Shown here piece after piece: positions 1-10,029 of a DNA stretch of 64,000 nt. The notes beneath the pieces are model-generated. The model made no database searches. It was not told the DNA's origin and saw only the letters and a list, made by a program, of their open reading frames with translations. The DNA is from Flavonifractor sp052065355 (GTDB taxonomy: Bacteria > Bacillota > Clostridia > Oscillospirales > Oscillospiraceae). Within the stretch, counting starts at the first letter, position 1. Every line of letters begins with the position of its first letter. The position numbers were made by a program, and so were the translations under genes. The DNA is taken from assembly GCF_052065355.1 (NCBI RefSeq), contig NZ_JBQHUF010000008.1, positions 1 to 64,000 of the forward strand, given 5' to 3'.

Positions 1-1732
1 CAACATAGGTAGCGTTCTCAGTCACGGTCTCTTCGACTTCAGGTTCCCAGCCAGTGAACTGATAGCCCTCACGGGTGGGAGTACCGTTGAAAGCGGGAGT
101 CGCAGTGCCGGGCAGCACGGCGCTGGCCTGATCGGCAAAGATCTCTTCGTCAGTCACGCCGTCCGTGTAGGTCACGGAATATGCCGTGACATTGGCTTCA
201 GGAGACTGGTCCAGCAGCGTGGGATCGACAGCTTCCCCATCTTTATCCGTATAATTGCTCAGGCCAGCCTTGCTGCCCTCGGCAGTGCTGTTTGTGGGGT
301 AAACATGTTCACCGGCTTGCCATGCCGTGCAGGCGGCATCCGGCTTGATGGGGATCGTGACAACCAGCTTGGCACCGGAATAGGTGATAACGCCTTCCTT
401 CGTGGTCGCTGTCACGGCGTTCTCCGTGTAATCAAAGCCGGTGACGTTGATCTTCTTGCCGATGACTTCGATTTTCGTTGTAGGCTGAGCATCCGCCTTA
501 GCCTTTTCCCAAGTGTAGTTGCCATTTGCATCCTTACCGGTGCAGTCCCACTTTTCCGCGGTGATGGCTTTTGCTGCGTCAGTACCCTCCGGGATATCTA
601 AAGCAAAATATTCGGACAGAGTATCGGAAAGGACCGCATCTGTACGGGCCACGATCGCCAGCGTGGAAATTTCCTCGATGATCTGCTGGAAGATGGTGTT
701 CAGACCGCTCGAAGAATCTGCGGTCAGATAATAGCCGCCTTCTGCCGCACGGTCAAAATTCTTGGTAACCGTATATGAGATGCCAGAGTGTAAAATGCCT
801 AAGCCAGATGTCTCACGCTTTAAACCGATCGAATCTGCATTCGGATAATTACTGGAAACCAGATTCAGGAAGCGGTTCCCGGCAGGTCGGTCAGCTTTCG
901 GGAAATCCGTACTCGGAAACAGACCCCAGCTATCTTCTGCCCATTTCGACCCTATAGTTCCATTGCTATTCGTATCGAAGCCGCTTGCACCATACATTTC
1001 GTTTGGATTCGCGCCATTAAAGATACCAACAGTATAGATAGTAGCCCCTGTATTCTTCATGGACTTAGCCGCTGTGATTGCGCTATTGGCAACATTGGTA
1101 TTAAAATCGCTTTCGGTTGTTGGCACGCCGTCTGTAAAGACGATCACGACCTTCTGACGGTCAGTGCTGGTTTGGCTGTTCACCAGCTTTTGGGCTTCCT
1201 GCATACCGGCACCAACATTCGTTGCGCCGCGGGGTTCCTGCGGCAATCCATTGATTGCATTGGTAAGCGCAGACGCGCCGGAAGCGTCCACGGCGGTCCA
1301 GCCCACCAACTGCTTTGCTTCGCTGCCGAAGGTCACAATCGCCATGTTGTGAGTACCGTCCGCAGAAGCCGCCTTTTCAATAAAGCTGTTGACCGCCTGC
1401 TTCATGGCATACTGGCGGCGTTCGGTGTCCTTACGTGTGCTATTGCCATCGAAGTCATACGCCATCGAGCCGGACTGATCCAGCACCAGTACGATATCCA
1501 AAGGCTTGGCGCTGACGGTCTGGGTCACCTCGTTCGTGAGATACGCCTCCAGCGTCAGCTCCGTCCCGGCCGCGTTGACGGATTTTTCGATGTGGACAGA
1601 GCCGTTATCCTTCTCCACAGATGTTCGGGGAGAAGCTGCTTCATCACCCGGTCCTTCCGCAAAAGCTGCCGTGGGCAAAAGCGTCACGGTCATGCAGAGG
1701 ATCAGCAACAGGGATAGGATTCGCTTTTTCAT
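1..1732 (-). CDS. Secreted von Willebrand factor A (vWA) adhesin-like protein, C-terminus beyond window
   Basis: The frame is open from the ATG at 1732 to the window edge (about 577 codons), so the C-terminus is missing. A signal peptide ending in AAFAEG covers residues 1-26. A vWA domain follows (about 75-300) with the metal-ion-dependent adhesion motif DQSGS at residues 85-89 and a later FTDG motif. After the vWA domain comes a region resembling Cna/pilin-type beta domains. At the edge is TPTREGYQFTGWEPE, which matches the start of an InlB B-repeat (Listeria-Bacteroides repeat). Known relatives are surface or pilus-tip adhesins that bind host or matrix ligands; binding here is inferred. The ribosome site GGAGG lies about 9 bases before the ATG. 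A wall anchor (LPxTG or SLH) would be expected in the missing part. Confidence 0.85.
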   Translation of the reverse strand, partial: MKKRILSLLLILCMTVTLLPTAAFAEGPGDEAASPRTSVEKDNGSVHIEKSVNAAGTELTLEAYLTNEVTQTVSAKPLDIVLVLDQSGSMAYDFDGNSTRKDTERRQYAMKQAVNSFIEKAASADGTHNMAIVTFGSEAKQLVGWTAVDASGASALTNAINGLPQEPRGATNVGAGMQEAQKLVNSQTSTDRQKVVIVFTDGVPTTESDFNTNVANSAITAAKSMKNTGATIYTVGIFNGANPNEMYGASGFDTNSNGTIGSKWAEDSWGLFPSTDFPKADRPAGNRFLNLVSSNYPNADSIGLKRETSGLGILHSGISYTVTKNFDRAAEGGYYLTADSSSGLNTIFQQIIEEISTLAIVARTDAVLSDTLSEYFALDIPEGTDAAKAITAEKWDCTGKDANGNYTWEKAKADAQPTTKIEVIGKKINVTGFDYTENAVTATTKEGVITYSGAKLVVTIPIKPDAACTAWQAGEHVYPTNSTAEGSKAGLSNYTDKDGEAVDPTLLDQSPEANVTAYSVTYTDGVTDEEIFADQASAVLPGTATPAFNGTPTREGYQFTGWEPEVEETVTENATYV

Positions 1733-1792
1733 TGACTTTCCTCCATGTGTTTGAAGTATCTATATGAAGCCAGCCTTGCGGCGGGACGAATT

Positions 1793-1999
1793 TTATCGGT
1801 GCGCAGTGTGCGTCCTTTTTGTGTCCCACTTGGCGGCGAGGCCCGGATATAGCTGCGCAAAGTTGTTGTTTTGCCTCGCTTTTTTGCCGGTGCAATAGGA
1901 ACAGCCGAACTTCACCACAAAGGTGGCAGCAGGCAATAAGCCTGTTGCCATTATGAGACAGAGCAAAGTGCTTAAAATACATTTTCACATAAAACATCC
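1793..1999 (-). pseudogene. Decayed remnant of a secreted zinc-ribbon (PF14311-like) protein
   Basis: A ribosome site and ATG at 1997 open a frame beginning MFYVKMYFK. The frame 1 base away (open about 1984-1793) continues as a hydrophobic signal-like stretch (LSTLLCLIMATGLLPAAT), then CSYCTGKK and NFAQLYPGLAAKWD, and stops with TAA at 1793. This resembles the junction between two copies of the repeated bacterial zinc-ribbon domain (CPYCxGKK followed by NDLAxxxPELAKEW). The start and the body are in different frames, and only about half a domain remains, so I read it as a frameshifted, truncated relic. The segment coding MATGLLPAA also forms a strong hairpin. Family assignment is by eye. Confidence 0.45.
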
Positions 2000-2185
2000 T
2001 TCTCTCTGTTTTGTAATGTGTACTTTTGCAAATTCACGCACGACTCTATAACTAAGAACATTATATAGAAGTCTGGCTGGAATTTCAACAGCTTTTGTTG
2101 CTCTTCATCCAGAAATTTCTCGGTTTGGAGAAGTACACCTTTGCAAATTTAAGGCTTATTTTGTTTATTCCACATTTTCAAATTT

Positions 2186-2770
2186 TCAGGCTTCGCCGTA
2201 GAAGGTTCCAATGGGCATATGACAGGCGGTTGCCGCTTGTTTCAGCGTGATTTTCTTTGCCCTCCATGCCTTGTGTACTTCATAGAAGTTATCCGGCAAG
2301 GGCAGCGGTGGCCTACCAAATTTCACACCCTTGGCCTTTGCAGCGGCAATGCCCTCTGCCTGTCGCTGACGGATGTTGGTGCGCTCGTTCTCTGCCACAA
2401 AGGACAGCACCTGTAACACAATGTCGCTGAGAAATGTCCCCATCAGGTCCTTGCCCCGGCGGGTGTCCAGCAGCGGCATATCCAGCACCACGATGTCGAT
2501 GCCCTTATCCTTCGTCAAAGCCCGCCATTGCAGCAGAATTTCCTCATAGTTGCGCCCCAGACGGTCAATGCTCTTGATGCAGAGCAGATCGTTTTTTTTT
2601 ATTTTCCGAAACAGCTTCTTATATAGTGGACGGTCAAAATCCTTGCCGGACTTCTTGTCCACATAGATGTTTTTCTCCGGGACACCCACTTCCCGCAGAG
2701 CCACAAGCTGCCTGTCCTCGTTCTGATCTTTGCTTGATACACGGATATAGCCATAAGTAGTTCCTGCGAT
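2186..2770 (-). CDS. Serine resolvase/invertase family recombinase (start codon unclear)
   Basis: The product is a small serine recombinase of the Tn3-resolvase/DNA-invertase type. The catalytic-domain core includes SIDRLGRNYEEI and ENERTNIRQRQAEGI, followed by a short C-terminal helix-turn-helix (ITLKQAATACHMPIGTFY). The first canonical start in frame is GTG at 2704. However, the conserved N-terminus with the catalytic serine (YGYIRVSSKDQNEDRQ) is encoded upstream of it, back to an in-frame TGA at 2777-2779, with no ATG, GTG or TTG between. The extent given starts at ATC 2770. A single extra G in the overlap with the upstream gene would explain this (GTG at 2780 would otherwise read V-S-K-I-A-G). 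The gene lies directly downstream of the DUF6471-like gene, as in mobile elements of gut Clostridia. It may be inactive, or translated from a non-canonical start. Confidence 0.7.
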   Translation of the reverse strand: MAGTTYGYIRVSSKDQNEDRQLVALREVGVPEKNIYVDKKSGKDFDRPLYKKLFRKIKKNDLLCIKSIDRLGRNYEEILLQWRALTKDKGIDIVVLDMPLLDTRRGKDLMGTFLSDIVLQVLSFVAENERTNIRQRQAEGIAAAKAKGVKFGRPPLPLPDNFYEVHKAWRAKKITLKQAATACHMPIGTFYGEA

Positions 2771-2771
2771 C

Positions 2772-3008
2772 TTACCTCACCTCCCGGCGCTTGACCCATA
2801 CAAGGTCATACCCCAGCACATCGGCCAGCTCTACGGCCTCGGTGTACCGCAGGGAGCCTCGCCGCAGCTTGCCGGACAGGTTAGAGACGCTGCTGCTCCA
2901 GCCGTATTCGTCGGCCAGCAGCTCCACCACCTCCGTCATGGTCATACCCTCCCGGGTGATGTATGATTTCACTTCGTTGCGGCAGTTTTCTGCCTTGTTT
3001 CTGCTCAT
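2772..3008 (-). CDS. Small DUF6471-like DNA-binding protein
   Basis: 78 residues starting MSRNKAENCRNEVKSYI, with GLSGKLRRG-type spacing typical of a lambda-repressor-like helix-turn-helix (EVVELLADEYGWSSSVSNLS; SLRYTEAVELADVLGYDLVW). I recognise it as resembling the DUF6471 family of short regulators found in phages and conjugative elements; function is inferred. The start at 3008 is preferred over an upstream ATG at 3077 because AAAGGAA sits at the right distance and the family begins here. It overlaps or abuts the resolvase start, so the two are probably translationally coupled. Confidence 0.65.
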   Translation of the reverse strand: MSRNKAENCRNEVKSYITREGMTMTEVVELLADEYGWSSSVSNLSGKLRRGSLRYTEAVELADVLGYDLVWVKRREVR

Positions 3009-3170
3009 ATTTACAATTCCTTTCCCTTTTTGGATTCGCTCTGTGGTAGAATGGATGTGCTGGATGGCGGCACCCATTTGCCGCAGAGCGTTGTTTGATT
3101 ATGAACGGCCATCCGCTGGAATTGCCGCCCGTGTATCCTTGTTCACAAGGGCCACCTATCGTTTTTGCTG

Positions 3171-3212
3171 TTCCGTGTGACTTTTTGTGGTTCGGTGAAA
3201 ACGCACACGGAA
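3171..3212. repeat. Inverted repeat TTCCGTGTG...CACACGGAA
   Basis: Nine-base arms at 3171-3179 and 3204-3212 match perfectly with a 24-base spacer. It lies in the divergent regulatory region of the mobile-element remnant and could be a regulator or relaxase site. No T-run follows, so it is not a typical terminator. Confidence 0.45.
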
Positions 3213-3477
3213 CGGCGCACTGCGTTCGCTGTCCGGCGCATCGCAGTTTGATATGGGCAACGGCACAAAAACAGCGGGTTCTTCGCTGTTTTCACATGGT
3301 TTGAAAATAGCTGTGGTTTTTGCCGCTTTTCCCGAATGTCGTTCCTGCCCGGAGGATCGCTCCCGGCGTTCCCGTCCCCGTTGGTGCGCGGATGCATCAC
3401 TCCGCCGGGGGACATATCCCATTCGGACGGTCATTCGATTTTCAAGGTTCAGGTGTTGTTACAGGTACAGTTTAACG

Positions 3478-3525
3478 AAAAAATGCGCTCTTTCCCGTAT
3501 ATCCATGAGGTCGGAAAAGAGCGCA
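3478..3525 (-). terminator. Hairpin with T-run on the minus strand, upstream of the XRE gene
   Basis: Arms TGCGCTCTTT (3484-3493) and AAAGAGCGCA (3516-3525) form a hairpin. On the minus strand it is followed by six T residues (3478-3483), the form of an intrinsic terminator for transcription coming leftward. It lies just upstream of the rightward XRE gene, so it may insulate against antisense transcription or act as a leader structure. Confidence 0.4.
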
Positions 3526-3575
3526 AAACAGGGTAGATTTCCACGCTTAGAGACAGAAAGAAGGAGGGGTGCGCC

Positions 3576-4421
3576 ATGCAGGTAAAGCTCACCATACAGG
3601 AGCGATTGAAGGATTTGCGAGTGGAACGGGGCCTGACGCTGGAACAGCTTGCGGAGCAGACCGGGCTTTCCAAGTCCGCCCTCGGCAAATATGAGGCAGA
3701 CGATTTCAAGGACATCAGCCCATTCAGCATTGTCACGCTGGCGAAGTTCTACGGCGTGTCCACGGACTATCTGCTGGGTATGACAGAAACGAAAAATCAC
3801 CCAGACACAGAGCTGGACGCTCTGCATCTGAGTGATGGTGCGATAGAAGTATTAAGGACGGGGATGTTTAATCACCGACTGCTGTCGGAAATGCTGTGCC
3901 ACAAAGATTTCCAACGTATGATGTTAGATGCGGAGATCTATGTGGACCGGATTGCAGATATGCGGATCAACGATATGAACGCCATGCTGGAAGCAGTACG
4001 GAAGATGGCCCTGATGAAGCAGGACGGGCAGGACGATCTTTCCACCCGGACATTGGAGCTGGCCCAGGTGCGGGAGGATGATTATTTCGGTCATGTGCTT
4101 GCAGACGATCTGAAAGCGATCCTCCGTGATATTCGGGAGGAACACAGCAACGATACCACAACGGCAGACACCCCCTCCATCGCAGAGGAAGTGCAGGCCC
4201 AGTTGAAGGATTCCATGAACTTTGAGGGCAGCGACGCCGAGAAACAGGCGAGGATCTACCTTGCAACATTCGGCATTGACTACGACGCCATTACCAAGGA
4301 GCAATTTGTAAATATCATTGATGTTTTGAAGCTGTCCAAGTACATGAAAAGCTCAACCAACCAGCGTGGTAAGGCGAGGGCATACCAGCCGCATGGAAAA
4401 GGAAAACGGAAACGCAAATAA
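3576..4421 (+). CDS. XRE-family helix-turn-helix regulator
   Basis: 281 residues. An N-terminal lambda-repressor-type domain (about 6-68) contains the helix-turn-helix LTLEQLAEQTGLSKSALGKYE and ends in the classic FYGVSTDYLLG. The middle is helical and unassigned, and the C-terminus is very basic (KGKRKRK), probably nucleic-acid binding. This architecture recurs as a regulator in conjugative elements of gut Firmicutes. A strong GGAGGGG site lies 6 bases before the ATG. It is followed by a strong terminator. It is the last gene of the left mobile remnant and next to core gene rpoD, so the element boundary probably lies between 4421 and 4570. Confidence 0.75.
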   Translation: MQVKLTIQERLKDLRVERGLTLEQLAEQTGLSKSALGKYEADDFKDISPFSIVTLAKFYGVSTDYLLGMTETKNHPDTELDALHLSDGAIEVLRTGMFNHRLLSEMLCHKDFQRMMLDAEIYVDRIADMRINDMNAMLEAVRKMALMKQDGQDDLSTRTLELAQVREDDYFGHVLADDLKAILRDIREEHSNDTTTADTPSIAEEVQAQLKDSMNFEGSDAEKQARIYLATFGIDYDAITKEQFVNIIDVLKLSKYMKSSTNQRGKARAYQPHGKGKRKRK

Positions 4422-4426
4422 ACAGA

Positions 4427-4472
4427 AAACCACGCCATCCTCAGCCTTTGAAGCTGAATATGGCGTGGTTTT
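4427..4472. terminator. Bidirectional terminator after the XRE gene
   Basis: A 13-base perfect stem AAAACCACGCCAT / ATGGCGTGGTTTT has an inner TCAGC/GCTGA stem. A-run and T-run flanks allow termination in both directions, separating the regulator from convergent rpoD. Confidence 0.85.
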
Positions 4473-4569
4473 TCGTTGACCAATCCTGTCTGACAGATGC
4501 TCATTTCGTGTTATTTGGCTAACACTGTTTTACGAACACCTGCCGTTATCCAGGCGCTCTTTTTTATAC

Positions 4570-5904
<1,335 letters not shown>

Positions 5905-5908
5905 GCGG

Positions 5909-7687
5909 CTATCCTCCATACGCTTTTTTCTCTCTGAATTTCTCCCGCGCAGCCAGCAGCGGATCTTGTTCCGACCCGCCTCGCTTCAGCGCTTCCGTTT
6001 CTATGGTCTCTATGTAGTCCTTCAGGGCCTGTTCACTGTTGGACAGGACCTGCGGCTGATCCATGATTTCTACCAGGCAGCTCATTTCCTCCGACGTCAG
6101 CTCGCCCGTCAGGGCGGCCAACTGGAGGCTGCGCCCCTCCCGGTGCCGCTGACGGAGCAGTCCGTAGATCTTGGCCAGCACCGGCGCGGAGAACCGGTCG
6201 GGCTCCAGACCTTCCACCGATGGAAACAGGGTGGGCTCCAGCAGCAGCAGACGGAGCACGCCCTCCTCCGCCCGGGCGGAGCGGACATTCTCGTACCGCA
6301 GCTCCCGCTCCCGGGGCTGAACCCGGACCGCAGGGGTCAGGTCCCGGCGCTCCTGCCGCTTTTTGGCCTGCCAGGTGCGGTTCTTCCGGTACCGCTCCAC
6401 CTCCTGGGCAAAGGCCTGGCCGGAAATACCCGCGGCGGCGGCGGCTTTGTTGCCGTAGATCTCCCGCTCGATGGGGCTTTGCAGGGCGGCCACGGTGGCC
6501 ACCGCCTCCTTCAGATAGGCCAGACGGCCCTCCTCCGACGACAGGTCGAACCTACTTTGCAGGTCTCCCAGCCGGTAGTCGTTCTGACCCGCGCTGCCGT
6601 TGAGGCACTTCTCAAAGGCGGCGGGGCCGAATTTCTTCACAAAGTCGTCCGGGTCCTGCTTCAATGGCTTGCCCTCGCTGTCATAGGCGTTGGGCAGCTG
6701 GAGCACCCGCACGGTGAGGTCGGCGTTCTTCAAAATGTCCAGCACCCGCTGGGTGGACTTTTTGCCCGCCGCGTCGTTGTCGTAGCACAGCACCAGCTCC
6801 TTGGTGTACCGGGAGAGCACTCTGGCGTGCTCCTCGGTGAGGGCGGTGCCCATGGTGGCTACCACGTTGTCAAATCCCGCCTGATGGAGGGTGATGACGT
6901 CGATGTTGCCCTCCACCAGCACCAGGTTGGGCCGCTTGGTGTTCTTGGCCAGGTTCAGGGCGTAGATCAGCCTGCCCTTGTGGAACACCATGGTCTCGGG
7001 GGTATTGAGGTACTTGGCCCCCTCCTCCCCCGGCAGAATCCGGCTGGTGAAGCCCGCCACCTCACCCCGCACGTCGATGACGGGGAGCATGAGCCGGGCG
7101 CGGAATTTATCGTACACGCCGCCGTTTTTCCCGGCTACCGCCAGGCCGGCGTCGATCAGCTCCATTTTGCTGAAACCCTGGGCTGTGAGGGCTTTTGTCA
7201 GGGCGTCCCAGCTGTCCGGGGCGGCACCCAGGCCGAACCGCACGGCGTAGCGGCGGCTGATCTGCCGCTGGGCAATATAGTCCTGGACCCGCTTCCCGCC
7301 GGGGCTGTTGAGATACTCGTAATAAAACCGGGCGGCCTGCTTGTTGGCCTCCAGAATGCGGGAACGCTTCTTCCGCCCTGCCTCGTCGGTGCCGGTGTCC
7401 GGCACCTCCAGCCCCGCCCGCTGGGCCAGCAGCCGCACCGCGTCGGGAAAGGACAGGTTCTCCATCTCCATAATAAAGGAGATCACCCCGCCCCCCTTGC
7501 CGCAGCCGAAGCAGTGGTAAATCTGCTTGTCGGGCGAGACGGAAAAGGAGGGTGTCTTTTCACTGTGGAAGGGACACAGCCCCCACAGATTGCCCCCCTT
7601 TTTGGTCAGATGGACGTAGGAGGATACCACGTCGGCAATGTCGCTGCGGGCCACCAGCTCGTCAATGAATTGTTCCGGGATGGCCAC
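5909..7687 (-). CDS. dnaG: DNA primase DnaG
   Basis: It synthesises RNA primers on single-stranded DNA at the replication fork together with the DnaB helicase. The N-terminal zinc finger shows CPFHSEKTPSF and HCFGCGKGG (about residues 38-66). The TOPRIM domain has EGNIDVITLHQAG and the metal site CYDNDAAGKKS. The C-terminal region carries the helicase-interaction domain. At 592 residues it is of normal length. The start codon is GTG with GGAGG 7 bases upstream. The stop overlaps the rpoD ribosome-binding region, giving translational coupling; dgt lies 58 bases upstream. Confidence 0.98.
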   Translation of the reverse strand: MAIPEQFIDELVARSDIADVVSSYVHLTKKGGNLWGLCPFHSEKTPSFSVSPDKQIYHCFGCGKGGGVISFIMEMENLSFPDAVRLLAQRAGLEVPDTGTDEAGRKKRSRILEANKQAARFYYEYLNSPGGKRVQDYIAQRQISRRYAVRFGLGAAPDSWDALTKALTAQGFSKMELIDAGLAVAGKNGGVYDKFRARLMLPVIDVRGEVAGFTSRILPGEEGAKYLNTPETMVFHKGRLIYALNLAKNTKRPNLVLVEGNIDVITLHQAGFDNVVATMGTALTEEHARVLSRYTKELVLCYDNDAAGKKSTQRVLDILKNADLTVRVLQLPNAYDSEGKPLKQDPDDFVKKFGPAAFEKCLNGSAGQNDYRLGDLQSRFDLSSEEGRLAYLKEAVATVAALQSPIEREIYGNKAAAAAGISGQAFAQEVERYRKNRTWQAKKRQERRDLTPAVRVQPRERELRYENVRSARAEEGVLRLLLLEPTLFPSVEGLEPDRFSAPVLAKIYGLLRQRHREGRSLQLAALTGELTSEEMSCLVEIMDQPQVLSNSEQALKDYIETIETEALKRGGSEQDPLLAAREKFREKKAYGG

Positions 7688-7745
7688 CGCATATCCTCCT
7701 TCCGACTATGTTTTCCAAAAAGTCCCACATCCATACCTGGGTGGG

Positions 7746-8750
7746 CTATTTCACGCTCCAGGATTTGGGGATAAACAGCTCTCCGAACTGCTCCACGGCG
7801 TATTTGTCCGTCATACCTGATATGTAATCGCAGACGGCACGCTCCACGCCCTCCTCCACACGGATGGCCTGGTACTCCGGCGGCAGCTTGTCCGGGTCCT
7901 TCACATAGGCCTCAAACAGGCGGCGGAGCATATCCTGAGCCTTGCCCTCCTCCCCCTTGGCCACCGGGTTGCGGTAGACGTACTCGAACATGAACTCCCG
8001 CAGCTCGTGCATGGCGTCCCGGCAGGCGGGAGACTGAAGAATCTCGTCCTTCCCGTCGCTCTGGGTCATGATATCCACCGTCAGGGTATTGATCCGCTCC
8101 GAGTGGGTGAAGCCCAGCACCTGGGACACGGAGAGGGGGATATCCATGGGGTAGATGATCTTGCCCCGGATGGCGTCGTCAATATCGTGGTTGATATAGG
8201 CGATCTTGTCCGCCAGGCGGAGGATCTGGCCCTCCAGGGTCTCGGCCCGGTCGGGGCCGGTGTGGCACAGGATGCCCCGGCGGACCTCATAGGTCAGGTT
8301 GAGCCCTTCCCCGTCCTTCTCCAGCCGGTCCACCACCCGCAGGGACTGCTCGTTATGGGCAAAGCCCCCGGGCATGATCTCGTTGAGCACCCGCTCCCCG
8401 GCGTGGCCGAAGGGGGTGTGGCCCAGGTCGTGGCCGTAGGCCGCCGCCTCCGCCAGGTCCTCGTTCAGGTTCAGACCCCGGGCGATGGTGCGGGCGATGC
8501 GGCTGACTTCAATGGTATGGGTCATCCGGGTGCGGTAGTGGTCCCCCTCCGGCTCCAGGAAGACCTGGGTCTTGTGCTTGAGCCGCCGGAAGGCCTTGGA
8601 GTGGACGATCCGGTCGATATCCCGCTGGAAGCAGGTGCGGACGGGACAGTCCGCCATGGGACGCAGCCGCCCCTTGGACTGGGCGGACAGGCAGGCATAG
8701 GGGGACAGGATCTCCCGTTCCCGCTGTTCGGTCTGCTCTCTCAGTGTCAA
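7746..8750 (-). CDS. dgt: Deoxyguanosinetriphosphate triphosphohydrolase-like HD protein
   Basis: 334 residues of the dGTPase family, which hydrolyses dNTPs (classically dGTP) to nucleoside and triphosphate. HD-domain metal ligands are visible in GDHYRTRMTHTIEV (H of the first motif) and AAYGHDLGHTPFGH (HD pair). The N-terminus (LREQTEQREREILSPYACLS) matches Firmicute relatives and supports the TTG start at 8750; a rival GTG at 8760 is in another frame. It sits upstream of dnaG in the same direction, a usual Clostridia arrangement linking dNTP pools with replication. Substrate specificity cannot be read from sequence. Confidence 0.93.
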   Translation of the reverse strand: MTLREQTEQREREILSPYACLSAQSKGRLRPMADCPVRTCFQRDIDRIVHSKAFRRLKHKTQVFLEPEGDHYRTRMTHTIEVSRIARTIARGLNLNEDLAEAAAYGHDLGHTPFGHAGERVLNEIMPGGFAHNEQSLRVVDRLEKDGEGLNLTYEVRRGILCHTGPDRAETLEGQILRLADKIAYINHDIDDAIRGKIIYPMDIPLSVSQVLGFTHSERINTLTVDIMTQSDGKDEILQSPACRDAMHELREFMFEYVYRNPVAKGEEGKAQDMLRRLFEAYVKDPDKLPPEYQAIRVEEGVERAVCDYISGMTDKYAVEQFGELFIPKSWSVK

Positions 8751-8845
8751 AAAGGGTCACCGCCTTCCCTTTTTTCGCGCCGGTCTATCTGTCTATATAC
8801 GCCCTTTCTCGGAAAAACCCTTCCTTTTCCCAAAACATTTACGAT

Positions 8846-9484
8846 TTATTCACAATTCTTTTTGGGTACGCCCCGGAACTGCTCCCCGGCCACGGTGACG
8901 CTCAGGCCTCCGGCGGTGAGCTCGGTGAGCCGGGATGTAAAGTTTTCCACACGTTCCTCCGGCAGCAGAGCGTGAATGGTGACGTCGGCGGCGTACTCCA
9001 CGTCGCCCACCACGCCGTTCTGCCCCTCCACCTCCTGGCGGACCCGCTCAAAGAAGGCATAGGGACAGGGGACGGTCACTTCCACCCACCGCCGCACCAC
9101 CGAGATGCCGGCGGCGTCCAGAGCGTCCTTGGCGCCCTGGGTGTAGGCCCGCACCAGGCCGCCCGCACCCAACAGGATGCCGCCGAAATAGCGGGTCACC
9201 ACGCAGCACACGTTGGTGACCTCCTCCCGCTGGAACACGTTGAGCATGGGCTGGCCGGCGGTGCCCTGGGGCTCCCCGTCGTCGGAGTAGCGCTCCACGC
9301 CGCCCTCCTTGATGCGGTAGCACCAGCAGTTGTGCCGGGCGTCGTAGTACTTCTTCTTCATTGCCTCGATGCAGGCCCGGGCCTCCTCCTCGCTCTCCAC
9401 CGGCCAGACGTGGCCGATGAACCGGGAGCGCTTTTCCACCAGCTCCGCTTCCCCGGGAGCTGTGGGGATCTGGTACTCGGTCAT
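8846..9484 (-). CDS. YigZ/IMPACT family protein
   Basis: 212 residues. The N-terminal UPF0029 (Impact) domain carries the family signature SDDGEPQGTAGQPML and VTRYFGGILLGAGGLVRAY. The C-terminal part is the ferredoxin-like domain found in bacterial YigZ. The eukaryotic relative IMPACT regulates GCN2; the bacterial role is uncertain (ribosome- or RNA-linked functions have been suggested). The start at 9484 is chosen because it overlaps the stop of the upstream acetyltransferase gene (ATGA) and has GGGAGGGG upstream; the longer frame back to 9589 runs inside that gene. Confidence 0.9.
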   Translation of the reverse strand: MTEYQIPTAPGEAELVEKRSRFIGHVWPVESEEEARACIEAMKKKYYDARHNCWCYRIKEGGVERYSDDGEPQGTAGQPMLNVFQREEVTNVCCVVTRYFGGILLGAGGLVRAYTQGAKDALDAAGISVVRRWVEVTVPCPYAFFERVRQEVEGQNGVVGDVEYAADVTIHALLPEERVENFTSRLTELTAGGLSVTVAGEQFRGVPKKNCE

Positions 9485-10014
9485 TTCCCCTCCCACTCCC
9501 TCCTGGTGATGGCAAAGTAGTGGGCCAGCCGGGTCTCGTTCAGCTGGTCCACCGCCTCCACCCGGGACAGGCGGTAGGTCATGCCGCACTTCTGCATCAC
9601 CCGCTTGGACTTGCGGTTTCCGTCATAGTAGGCCGCCCACAGAGCCTGGTAGCCAAGCGCTGTAAAGGCATGGCGCATGATGGCCTCCACCGCCTCGGGG
9701 ATCAGGCCCTGGCCCCAGCAGTCCCGGGCCAGGGAGTAGCCGATCTCCTCGCTGGGGGTGCCCAGTTCAGTGCGGTGGCGGTCCACAAAGCCCGCCGAGC
9801 CGATGAGCCGGCCGTCGGACTTGCGGATGACGGCCAGGGAATCGGCAGGCTGGAAGATCTCCCGGATCACCCGGAGGCTCTCCTCCACGCTCTCGTGGGG
9901 CTTCCACCCGGCGGGAGGACCCACCTCCGGGTGGCTGGCGTAGGCGTACAGGCCCTCTGCGTCGTCTTCCGTAAAGGGGCGCAGAAGCAGGCGGTCAGTC
10001 TCCAGTAACTGCAT
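9481..10014 (-). CDS. GNAT acetyltransferase, RimJ/RimL-like
   Basis: 177 residues with a GNAT fold typical of Acetyltransf_3: LETDRLLLRPF at the N-terminus, a central strand (SAGFVDRH), the acetyl-CoA loop region EIGYSLARDCWGQGLIPEA, and NRKSKRVMQKCGM at the end. These enzymes acetylate ribosomal protein N-termini or small molecules; the substrate is unknown. GGAGGAA lies just upstream of the ATG. It overlaps the YigZ-like gene by 4 bases, so the two are co-translated. It follows the palindromic interval after hflX. Confidence 0.88.
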   Translation of the reverse strand: MQLLETDRLLLRPFTEDDAEGLYAYASHPEVGPPAGWKPHESVEESLRVIREIFQPADSLAVIRKSDGRLIGSAGFVDRHRTELGTPSEEIGYSLARDCWGQGLIPEAVEAIMRHAFTALGYQALWAAYYDGNRKSKRVMQKCGMTYRLSRVEAVDQLNETRLAHYFAITRREWEGK

Positions 10015-10029
10015 GGCGGTTCCTCCTCA

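Larger units (their letters stand above)
3009..3575. other. 567-base non-coding interval between divergent mobile-element genes
   Basis: No convincing gene is seen: open frames here overlap each other and resemble nothing. It separates the DUF6471/resolvase pair (leftward) from the XRE regulator (rightward), so it should hold divergent promoters, although no good -35/-10 pair was recognised. It contains an inverted repeat at 3171-3212 and a hairpin at 3484-3525, both listed separately. Confidence 0.5.

Noticed and set aside
1733..1980. Possible c-di-GMP riboswitch before the vWA gene
   Set aside because: GTGGGAC-like bases are present, but the conserved core and paired helices of the class could not be fitted; the stretch reads better as a decayed gene.
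3143..3585. Overlapping open frames of about 90-110 codons in the gap before the XRE gene
   Set aside because: They overlap on both strands, lack ribosome sites and show no domain.
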